Shown: positions 18,400 to 25,652 of the stretch, piece by piece
Position numbering within the stretch: the first letter of the stretch is position 1
How the letters are laid out: each line of letters starts with the position of its first letter
Assembly (NCBI RefSeq): GCF_047730175.1
Contig: NZ_CP159833.1
Location: 2,666,001-2,730,000, forward strand
Direction: 5' to 3'
Origin: Marifrigoribacter sp047730175
GTDB taxonomy: Bacteria > Bacteroidota > Bacteroidia > Flavobacteriales > Flavobacteriaceae
DNA length: 64,000 nt
The notes under the pieces: generated by a model
Told to the model about the DNA's origin: nothing
Database searches by the model: none
Seen by the model: only the letters and a program-made list of their open reading frames with translations
Position numbers and translations under genes: made by a program

Positions 18400-18885
18400 T
18401 TATCCTTCTTTCTGAATTTCAACAGCATGTGGATAAGTAATTTCAATTCCAGCAGCATCTAAGCCAATCTTAACTCTTTCAACAGTTTCAAAATATACCT
18501 CCCAGTAATCTTCAGCTTTAACAGAAGGTTGTACTGAAAAGTTCGCAGAACTGTCATCTAATTAACTCATTTTAATCATAGTATAATTATTTTTTAATAC
18601 TTTTTCTTGCGAAGTAATTGCATTCATCAATACTTCTTTAGTTTGTTTTATGCCTGCGTCATAAGCCACTCCAAACGTATGGAATATAGTTAGTATTCCT
18701 TCTGCAGTATAATTTGTAATATTCCCATTTGAAAGAATTCCATTTGGAATAATTACTAACTTATTTTGAGGAGAAACGATTTTTGTAGTAAAGATTTCAA
18801 TTTCTTTTACCACACCTAATTCTATTCCTTTCTCTAGTAATTTTTCAAAATCCGCAATATCTTTTCTATTTTTAATTTGATGCAA
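18400..18885 (-). pseudogene. MscS-family mechanosensitive channel remnant
   Basis: Read on the minus strand, the first 107 codons match the beta domain of MscS channels (GVVKEIEIFTTKIVSPQNKLVIIPNGILSNGNITNYTAEG). The frame then meets TAA at 18564-18562 and continues in the same frame for 53 more codons that are plainly the MscS C-terminal domain (DDSSANFSVQPSVKAEDYW, then YFETVERVKIGLDAAGIEI), ending at TAA 18402-18400. The stop sits where intact relatives have Glu in V-S-E-L. The transmembrane and pore helices are missing upstream. It is therefore a 5'-truncated pseudogene with an in-frame nonsense codon. Confidence 0.88.
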
Positions 18886-19063
18886 ACTTAATATGGATTC
18901 TTTATTTCACCTAATATATCTTAATTACTTGACGATAAAACCTAACCATATGTCGAAAATTTTAAGATCCAGTTAATAAATATTTTTTTTTGTTTATAAA
19001 ATACAATGAATTGGTAATTAGTTTATTATATAGGTTGTTAATTTTACAACTTAGTTTATTTCA

Positions 19064-20149
19064 ATGAAAAATAAGTTTTTAGCAATTTTATTTATTTTCT
19101 CTAGCTTACAAGTTTTTTCTCAAGTAGGGATCAATACCATAAATCCTAGTCCTGCTTCAGTTTTAGATATAGAAAGTAGTTCTAATAATATAAATTTTGG
19201 AGGATTTTTACCTCCAAGAGTATCTTTAATTCAAAGAAACTCAATTGCTGTTACTGCTTCAGATGATGGCTTAATGGTATTTTTAATTGAAGGAAATACA
19301 AGATGCGTTCAGATTTATGATGGAATTGAGATTATATGGGAAGATATTTACTGCATGCCCTTAAATGCAGCGCCAGTTGCTAGTTTATTACAAATTTCAG
19401 GAATACTACAATTAGGTGAGTTATTAACGGCAAATTTCACGTATTCAGATGCAGAAAATGACCCTGAGGGCTCTCATTTATATACTTGGTATACCGCAGA
19501 TGATGCAATAGGAACTAATCAAACCCAAATTCAAACAGGAACCTCAAATACCTATACAATACTACCTGCTGACTTAAATTTATATATTGCTTTTGAAGTA
19601 ACGCCAATAGCTACTCAAGGAACATTAACTGGAGTAACAGGACTTTCATCTTATGATGGTCCTGTTACTAATGTAAGTCCTACAGTTTCAAATTTATTTA
19701 TTTCAGAATATATAGAAGGCTCAGGAAGTAATAAAATCATTGAAATAGCAAACTTTACTGGAAGCTCTGTTTCTTTAAATAGTTTTGAAATTAATGGATA
19801 TCAAAATGGATCTGCATCTATAGGATATACTTATATATTTCCTTCAAGTACTACATTGGCACCTGGTGATGTTTATGTTATTGGACATCAATTAAACATT
19901 TTTCCCTGCGATACTAATATAGATGATTCTTTTGGTTGGAAATTTAATGGAAATGATGTTGTAGAGTTAGTAACTACTTTCGGTACAAGAATCGATATTA
20001 TAGGTACTATTGGCAGTAGTATTATTTTTGCTGAAAATGTAACACTAAGAAAGAAAGCAACTCTGGGCCCCAATACAACCTTTAATGCCACTGACTACGA
20101 TAGTTTTTCTATTGATAATTGCACCAATGTCGGAAGTCATACTTTTTAG
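19064..20149 (+). CDS. Secreted protein with C-terminal lamin-tail-like domain
   Basis: The 361 aa protein has a signal peptide (cleavage near VFSQ-VG). The N-terminal module (about 20-105) is common in flavobacterial surface proteins: VGINT, LDIESS, GGFLPPR, DDGLMVF, then CVQIYDG before IIWEDIYC. A middle region (about 115-205) looks like an Ig/FN3-type repeat (LTANFTYSDAENDPEGSHLYTWY). The C-terminal part (about 215-340) reads LFISEYIEGSGSNKIIEIAN and LAPGDVYVIGH, as in lamin-tail (LTD) domains. No type IX sorting tail is seen. The function is unknown. A paralogue follows after 2 bases. Confidence 0.75.
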   Translation: MKNKFLAILFIFSSLQVFSQVGINTINPSPASVLDIESSSNNINFGGFLPPRVSLIQRNSIAVTASDDGLMVFLIEGNTRCVQIYDGIEIIWEDIYCMPLNAAPVASLLQISGILQLGELLTANFTYSDAENDPEGSHLYTWYTADDAIGTNQTQIQTGTSNTYTILPADLNLYIAFEVTPIATQGTLTGVTGLSSYDGPVTNVSPTVSNLFISEYIEGSGSNKIIEIANFTGSSVSLNSFEINGYQNGSASIGYTYIFPSSTTLAPGDVYVIGHQLNIFPCDTNIDDSFGWKFNGNDVVELVTTFGTRIDIIGTIGSSIIFAENVTLRKKATLGPNTTFNATDYDSFSIDNCTNVGSHTF

Positions 20150-20151
20150 CT

Positions 20152-21072
20152 ATGAGATTTCACTTCTTTTATATAATTCTAATTTTCTTTATTTCTGAAA
20201 TAAAAGCTCAAGTTGGTGTAAACACAACTATTGTTAATAGTGCGGCAGTTTTGCATTTAGAAGCACAGAACACTTCTTCAATTAGGTCTGGAGGTTTTTT
20301 AATGCCAATAGTTACAGAAGTTCAACAAGTCCTAATTCCTGTTTCTATTGTAGATAATAGAGACGACGGACTTATGGTTTTTGTAAGTGATCCTGTAACA
20401 GGAAAGCGTTGTTGGGAAGTATATGATGGTGTTTTATATGTTTGGAGAAGTATTAATTGTACTAATAATAACTGTAACTCCGATATTCTATATGAAGAAG
20501 ATTTTGATTCATATTTGGATGAAACAGGAGTTAATGGTTTAAGTTCTACCAACGGAAATTATCCTGGGGGAGTAACAAAATGGTCGCTAACAAGTTTTGT
20601 AACCTTCGGAGATAATACACCTAATTTACCTGGAACCTTAATTGATGAAGATGATTATGCAAAGGTTATAAATGGCGTTTTGTCATTTAGAGATACCAAT
20701 GGAACTTTTTTATTTGAAACACAATCAATAGATATTTCAGGATATTCAGATATAAATATTTCTATGGACTTTAGTGAATCAGGATCCTTGGAGTACATAG
20801 ATGATCATACCAATGATTTTGAATGTGGAGAATCAGAATCAGACTATATAGACATTGAATACTCATTAGACAATGGTGTCACCTTTATAGAGATAGCAAA
20901 TTACGCTGGTTTTGGAAATGCAAACCATACCCTTGTTGATGATTTAACAGGAACCGTGTCGTTTTCTCTTAATGGAATTTCAGGAGCAACAATTATTTTG
21001 CGAGTTAGATTACAAAATTGGGCCGCTGACGAATATTATTACCTTGACAATGTATTAGTTACTTGTAACTAA
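20152..21072 (+). CDS. Secreted paralogue with beta-sandwich-like C-terminus
   Basis: This 306 aa exported protein has a signal peptide (MRFHFFYIILIFFISEIKAQ). The N-terminal module (VGVNT, LHLEAQ, GGFLMP, DDGLMVF, CWEVYDG, VWRSINC) is paralogous to that of the gene at 19064, so the pair arose by tandem duplication. The C-terminal 190 residues differ: YEEDFDSYLDETGVNGL, then ISGYSDINISMDFSESG, an acidic stretch with two Cys, and VTFIEIANYAG, resembling adhesin or carbohydrate-binding beta sandwiches. ATG at 20152 is chosen because it begins the signal peptide; an upstream in-frame start would overlap the previous gene. The function is unknown. Confidence 0.72.
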   Translation: MRFHFFYIILIFFISEIKAQVGVNTTIVNSAAVLHLEAQNTSSIRSGGFLMPIVTEVQQVLIPVSIVDNRDDGLMVFVSDPVTGKRCWEVYDGVLYVWRSINCTNNNCNSDILYEEDFDSYLDETGVNGLSSTNGNYPGGVTKWSLTSFVTFGDNTPNLPGTLIDEDDYAKVINGVLSFRDTNGTFLFETQSIDISGYSDINISMDFSESGSLEYIDDHTNDFECGESESDYIDIEYSLDNGVTFIEIANYAGFGNANHTLVDDLTGTVSFSLNGISGATIILRVRLQNWAADEYYYLDNVLVTCN

Positions 21073-21141
21073 TCTTAGTTTTAAAAAAATTTTATTTTAT
21101 AAAAGAATAACCATATATTTATTTTTCTAATTTTTGAAAAT

Positions 21142-22176
21142 ATGAATGTTTGTTTTATAATGTATCCTTGGGAGGAAATGAACCCTCACCCTGAGAACGA
21201 TTCGACCCTAGCTATGATACATGAATTTGTAAAAAGGGGGCACGGAGTTGCAATAACAACACCTGCTAATTTAACGATACGTGATAGTGTCGCTTATTCT
21301 TTTTCACGTGTAATTAATCGTCAAGAAAAGATCTCTAATAGTTTAAAGTCGTTTCATAAACATGCTACTTTTTATGATGAAATGTTGCCTTTAGCTGGTT
21401 TTGATGCTGTAGTTTTAAGAAGCAATCCACCTTTAGATATGATTATGTTGAACTTCTTGGATTCTGTTAAAGATGATGTGTTCATCATGAATGATTTAGA
21501 CGGAATTCGAAGAGCAAATAATAAGTTATATACGGCTGTTTTTGAAGACGATAATAATGAAATAATCCCAAGAACGCATGTTACTAAAAACAAAGAGTAT
21601 TTAAAACAAACCATTAAAGAAGGTCCAGATAAAATGATATTAAAGCCACTTAATGGTTATGGTGGTTCTGGGGTGATTTTAATAGAAAAACGTGCCATGT
21701 TGAGTATTAACTCTTTATTAGATTTTTATATCGATAACAATGATGGAACTTCTAATTATGTAATACTTCAAGATTATATAGAAGGCGCTGAAAAGGGAGA
21801 TGTCCGTATTTTAATGCTGAATGGTAAGCCAATAGGAGCAATGAAAAGAGTTCCAGGAGATGAAGACCATCGATCTAATGTAAGTGCTGGTGGAACTGTT
21901 CAAAAACACTCATTAACAAACCATGAAAAAGAATTATGCCGCCGTATTGGTCCAAAACTAATAAAGGATGGATTGTATTTTGTTGGTATTGATGTAATAA
22001 ACGGGATGTTAGTTGAAGTAAATGTGATGTCTCCAGGAGGTATAACGTATATGAACAAAGTATACAAAACACGAGTCCAAGAAAAAATAATCGATTTTGT
22101 AGAAGACAAAGTAATAGAGCGTGTCAATGCATTTGAACGTAGATCAAAACTTCGTAAACATGTAAATGAAGCTTAA
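21142..22176 (+). CDS. GshB/RimK-like ATP-grasp ligase
   Basis: This 344 aa ATP-grasp enzyme resembles glutathione synthetase GshB. ATP-binding K168 sits in MILKPLNGYGGSGV with the glycine loop at 172-177. The acceptor region reads GDVRILMLNGKPIGAMKRVPG and RSNVSAGGTV. The metal ligands are likely E292 and N294 in VEVNVMSPGGI. ATP-grasp ligases join a carboxylate to an amine through an acyl phosphate. It heads a tight operon with an FGase-family protein and a QEGLA-motif protein. No gshA is present, and bshA at 11222 indicates bacillithiol, so making glutathione is doubtful. An uncharacterised amino acid or peptide ligase is the better reading. Confidence 0.85.
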   Translation: MNVCFIMYPWEEMNPHPENDSTLAMIHEFVKRGHGVAITTPANLTIRDSVAYSFSRVINRQEKISNSLKSFHKHATFYDEMLPLAGFDAVVLRSNPPLDMIMLNFLDSVKDDVFIMNDLDGIRRANNKLYTAVFEDDNNEIIPRTHVTKNKEYLKQTIKEGPDKMILKPLNGYGGSGVILIEKRAMLSINSLLDFYIDNNDGTSNYVILQDYIEGAEKGDVRILMLNGKPIGAMKRVPGDEDHRSNVSAGGTVQKHSLTNHEKELCRRIGPKLIKDGLYFVGIDVINGMLVEVNVMSPGGITYMNKVYKTRVQEKIIDFVEDKVIERVNAFERRSKLRKHVNEA

Positions 22177-22188
22177 TATTGAGTATTT

Positions 22189-23022
22189 ATGGAGCAACTT
22201 TCTATAGCCCAAATAATAGAAAACATACAGAAGGAAATTATTTTTGAAGCGGTCGTTGAAGATTATTCTTTTACCCTAAAAATTGATAGTTATCAGCCTT
22301 ATGTCTGTGCAGCTGTTCATGATGGTCATCAATTTAGAAGAGAATTATGGGAAAATTGTTTACATACTGAATATGATCGTTGGTTTGAAGAAGATCCAGC
22401 TACCAAAGAGATGATTCATTCACATCCCATTGTGATTGCAGGTTGTGATAGTCGTTTTGAATATGACCTTAATAGAGACCCTGAAAACGCAATATTTGAT
22501 GATGCTTGGGGTAAGAAACTATGGAAAGAGCCACTGCCTAAACATCAAAGAGAGAAAAGTTTAGAAAAACATTCGAATTTTTATAAAGTAGTTCAAGCAC
22601 TTATTTCAAAACTGGAATCGAAATTTGAAACTGTGATTATATATGATATACATTCTTATAATTGGCTGCGATGGGATCGAGAAGTTCCTGTTATTAATCT
22701 TGGCACCTCAAACATTGACAATGAACGTTTTGGTGATTTTGTTGAACATTGGAGAACAACCCTTTCTGAATTAAAACTTCCACATATTGCTGAGACTACT
22801 TCAAAAATTAATGATACTTTTTCTGGAAATGGATATTTTCTGAAATACATCACTAAAAACTTCAAAAATACCTTAGTTTTGGCGACTGAGTTTAAAAAGA
22901 TATATTGTGATGAACTCAATCAAATCATATTTCCTGAAACCGTTGCAGCCATTGAGAAGCAACTTCAGAAGAAAATAAAAGAAAGCACAGTACTTTTTCA
23001 AAAAATGCATAAATCCATTTAA
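22189..23022 (+). CDS. N-formylglutamate amidohydrolase-family protein
   Basis: This 277 aa protein belongs to the FGase (PF05013) family of zinc hydrolases. The visible metal and active-site elements are HDGH (H44, H47), GCDSRFEYDLNR (87-96, with R89 and E91) and IYDIHSYN (H155). Classical members release formate from N-formylglutamate in histidine degradation. No hut genes are nearby; the window instead holds the histidine biosynthetic operon. Here the partners are an ATP-grasp ligase (12 bases upstream) and a DUF1704 protein (no spacer downstream). This suggests cleavage of an amide made or handled by those partners; the substrate is inferred only. Confidence 0.82.
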   Translation: MEQLSIAQIIENIQKEIIFEAVVEDYSFTLKIDSYQPYVCAAVHDGHQFRRELWENCLHTEYDRWFEEDPATKEMIHSHPIVIAGCDSRFEYDLNRDPENAIFDDAWGKKLWKEPLPKHQREKSLEKHSNFYKVVQALISKLESKFETVIIYDIHSYNWLRWDREVPVINLGTSNIDNERFGDFVEHWRTTLSELKLPHIAETTSKINDTFSGNGYFLKYITKNFKNTLVLATEFKKIYCDELNQIIFPETVAAIEKQLQKKIKESTVLFQKMHKSI

Positions 23023-24186
23023 ATGGCTTATCCAGAATCAATTATTAATACCTATGCTAGTTTATTTAAAATTGATGCTAATCTAAACAGATTGGTAAAG
23101 AAAATTGAACTGCTTAATTATATAAATCCATTAAACATTGAGCAACAAAAGAAACAGTTCTTTGCCTCAAAATATCGAAAAAATCCTTCATTCACCTATA
23201 GAAAAATAGATTTTGACGCTCATAAATTACAGAAAGAATTATTTCGTCAAGACCTAGAAAGCATAGAAGATGAAGCTACAAGGTTGTTTTATAAAGATGT
23301 TATTTACGATTATTCAGGGTTAATACAATGCATTGAAACTATTGGTCAAGGAAGAAAATTTTACTATAATGTGCTTAAAAGTTTTGGGACTCCCACGCAA
23401 AAAGATGTTGAGAATGCTCAATTTATTCTGCATTTTAATGATAGTGAAGAGGATGATGAAATGTTTCCAGTTTTTAGTGCTGAAGATGCTTCTGCATATT
23501 TTAAGGAATTTACGAAGCAATATGATTTCAAATTCAATTTAAAACTTTCAAATAAAACAACAGCAGCGGCTATGGTACAGAATAGTACACAAACTATGCT
23601 GTTGAAAAAGAACCATCGCTTTAGTACCAATCAAATTAAAGTATTAGCAAATCATGAAATTGGAGTGCATTTAGTAACAACCTATAATGGGATGGATCAA
23701 GCACTTAAAATATTTCATAACGGATTCCCAAGAAATGTAGAAACACAAGAAGGATTGGCTGTTTTTAGCGAATATATGAGTGGTTGTTTAACGTTATGGC
23801 GTTTAAAAGAATTGTCTTATCGTGTATTGGCTGCAGATAGTTTACACAAAGGATATGATTTCTGTGACACCTTCGATTTATTGTTTAGTCAATACAAACT
23901 CAATCGAGAAGAGGCGTTCAATATTACACTACGTGCGCATAGAGGAGGAGGTTTTACCAAAGATTATACGTACTTAACAGGATTGAAAAAAGTATATAAT
24001 TACCATAAAAAAGGCAAAAACCTTGATAATTTATTAATGGGTAAAGTCACGTTAGAAGATCGTAAGATTGTCAAGAAATGGAAAAAAGAAGGTTTGGCAA
24101 CAGATATTCGATATAAAAATAATGCTTTCATAGAAAATAACAATACTGATAAGACTATCGATTTTATACTTGAAAATTTGAAGTAA
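23023..24186 (+). CDS. DUF1704 / QEGLA-motif HExxxH metalloprotease-like protein
   Basis: The 387 aa protein belongs to the DUF1704 family, annotated in bacteria as flavohemoglobin expression-modulating QEGLA motif protein. The helix NHEIGVHLV holds an HExxxH motif (H211, E212, H216). The QEGLA motif follows at 242-246, and E243 could be the third zinc ligand. The eukaryotic DUF1704 members (MATCAP) are tubulin tyrosine carboxypeptidases, so a metallo-carboxypeptidase activity is plausible. No signal peptide is seen. It starts directly after the FGase stop codon. With the ATP-grasp ligase it forms a possible add-and-trim pair acting on peptides or protein tails (inference). Confidence 0.85.
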   Translation: MAYPESIINTYASLFKIDANLNRLVKKIELLNYINPLNIEQQKKQFFASKYRKNPSFTYRKIDFDAHKLQKELFRQDLESIEDEATRLFYKDVIYDYSGLIQCIETIGQGRKFYYNVLKSFGTPTQKDVENAQFILHFNDSEEDDEMFPVFSAEDASAYFKEFTKQYDFKFNLKLSNKTTAAAMVQNSTQTMLLKKNHRFSTNQIKVLANHEIGVHLVTTYNGMDQALKIFHNGFPRNVETQEGLAVFSEYMSGCLTLWRLKELSYRVLAADSLHKGYDFCDTFDLLFSQYKLNREEAFNITLRAHRGGGFTKDYTYLTGLKKVYNYHKKGKNLDNLLMGKVTLEDRKIVKKWKKEGLATDIRYKNNAFIENNNTDKTIDFILENLK

Positions 24187-24571
24187 AAAGGAACTTCTTA
24201 CTATTAATCGTAGTTGTAAAGTCATGATTTATAGCAATAACTAGACTTTTTTCTGAAATTTGTTTAGGCATATATAATATACCTCTTAAGGTGATACTTT
24301 GCAATTTAAACTCAATATCTTTAAAACCTACTTCCATAATAGAATACTCATCTGAACGATCTGAAAGTCCTGTGTCTCTTTTATCGAAAATTATCAGTCT
24401 AGAGAATAAGGAAAGCCTAGTTAAAAAGGCAGCAAGCCTTGGCTCAGTCCACATCATGTCAATGTTTGAAACCCAACCAGGAATATATAAAATATCAATT
24501 GGTCCTTCACCTATCACTTGATACGCAATATTAAAATCACCGATTTTAGTATATTTAGTTTTAGACCCCAT
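24164..24571 (-). pseudogene. Chimeric alpha/beta-hydrolase remnant
   Basis: The 135-codon ORF joins two unrelated hydrolase N-termini. Codons 1-73 match the start of an alpha/beta hydrolase (YQVIGEGPIDILYIPGW, FSRLIIFDKRDTGLSDRS), with D where relatives have the G of KRGTG. From about codon 78 a second hydrolase start appears (MEVGFKDIEFKLQSITLRG, then YMPKQISEKSLVIAINHD) and breaks off just before the expected HGAG turn. The nucleophile elbow, acid and catalytic His of either enzyme are missing. The last 23 bases overlap the 3' end of the QEGLA gene. Best read as debris from two deletions. Confidence 0.75.
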
Positions 24572-24624
24572 ATAGTTTTATTAATATAAACCCTAAACGC
24601 ATAAGGACTCTTAGAATGTGTTTC

Positions 24625-24752
24625 AACGTTTGTTGTGTATGGCTCGCTGCGTGTTTTGAGCACTAAGTTTAGTGAATAATTCACAAATATAAAGTCCGCG
24701 AGGACTTTCGTAAGTTGGCTAAAACATACAATAAATTTTACTCGGCGTTATG
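24625..24752 (+). repeat. Structured intergenic element S1 (cassette-boundary-like)
   Basis: This element of about 128 bp begins AACGTTTGTTGTGTATGGC and ends GGCGTTATG. Inside are three close palindromes: CACTAA-GT-TTAGTG (24661-24674), GTGAAT-A-ATTCAC (24672-24684) and AAAGTCC-gcga-GGACTTT (24691-24708). A related element with a similar beginning lies at 27203. It overlaps the last codons of the SGNH gene on the minus strand. The layout recalls integron attC sites, but the canonical GTTRRRY/RYYYAAC core boxes are not matched. Confidence 0.6.
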
Positions 24753-25646
24753 CGTTCGTGCATTAATTTTTAAATTACCCTTTGTCTCATTATACAAATC
24801 AGTCGTAAAAATTGTTGCTCCTTGATTATTTAAATGGCCACAATCATAAAATAATTTATCATTGTAACCTTTTGATAGATTAATTAGATTCGGAAATTTA
24901 TTTGTTAGTTTCTTAATGTAATCTTCAGTTTTAATTTTACTACAATATGGAGAGATAAAAAGAGTTAATGAAATTTGATTCTTTTTACAAATTTCAATTA
25001 TTTCATCAAGTATAATATTTTCTTCCCTAATTATGTTAGGTAAACTGCTTTCAATTACTGGTATTTCATTTCCAAATTTAGGAATAAATCCAACATTAGG
25101 ATTTATACGAGGCTTTTTATTGATACCTGAAAAAAAGAGCTCTCTAAATCCAATTTCTGGGTCATTCACTGCATATTTATAAAAAGGGATATACTCTAAT
25201 TTTTCAAAATTTTTAAAGTATTTTTTTAAGTGATTCTTTATGATTTTATTTTTTAAAAAAGGCATTGCTTCCGAAATTGCAATGTTGGAAGGAGAAATGT
25301 TTTCAAAATTCGTATCAATATGTAGAAACACATTAGAAATATGATTGCTATCAATAAGAAGTTTTAATTGTAATAAGTTGTCGTTTAATCCAGCTCCTTC
25401 TACTCCTAAATTAATTGTTTTTTTATGCGAAAGACTATCAAATAATTTCGTGTCAATATGGCTAGCTACTCTTGACGAACCAATAAATACTACGTCAAAA
25501 TTGTCGTTTTTTGTATTTAAAATATACTGAAGTTTATTTCTCGGTTTAGAATTAATATAAACTTGAGTGTAGATAAAATCACTTAAATAAAGGAACCCTA
25601 TTGTCAGAACTAAAATTGATATAAGATATTTAATAAATTGATTCAT
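24738..25646 (-). CDS. SGNH-type hydrolase/acyltransferase partner of the MBOAT gene
   Basis: This 302 aa protein has one N-terminal transmembrane anchor (about 7-26). SGNH block I is seen in VVFIGSSRVASH, and the block V Asp/His in LFYDCGHLNNQGA near residues 267-280. Such membrane-anchored SGNH proteins (AlgJ/AlgX/DltD-like) finish O-acylation of an envelope polymer outside the membrane using the acyl group exported by an MBOAT. The MBOAT gene is directly upstream (6 bases). The C-terminal codons run into element S1, so the end of this protein may have been reshaped by that element. Confidence 0.75.
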   Translation of the reverse strand: MNQFIKYLISILVLTIGFLYLSDFIYTQVYINSKPRNKLQYILNTKNDNFDVVFIGSSRVASHIDTKLFDSLSHKKTINLGVEGAGLNDNLLQLKLLIDSNHISNVFLHIDTNFENISPSNIAISEAMPFLKNKIIKNHLKKYFKNFEKLEYIPFYKYAVNDPEIGFRELFFSGINKKPRINPNVGFIPKFGNEIPVIESSLPNIIREENIILDEIIEICKKNQISLTLFISPYCSKIKTEDYIKKLTNKFPNLINLSKGYNDKLFYDCGHLNNQGATIFTTDLYNETKGNLKINARTHNAE

Positions 25647-25652
25647 ATAAAA

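Noticed and set aside
19064..21072. Type IX secretion C-terminal sorting domain on the secreted paralogues
   Set aside because: Neither C-terminus shows the usual conserved strands ending in a K-rich tail; export by Sec only is what the sequence supports.
22189..23022. Histidine-degradation role for the FGase-family gene (hutG)
   Set aside because: No hutH, hutU or hutI is adjacent, and the gene is tightly joined to an ATP-grasp ligase and a DUF1704 gene instead.
24625..24752. Classical integron attC site
   Set aside because: The element has palindromes and a cassette-like position, but the GTTRRRY and RYYYAAC core boxes are not matched at its ends and no integrase is in the window. Reported instead as a cassette-like repeat.
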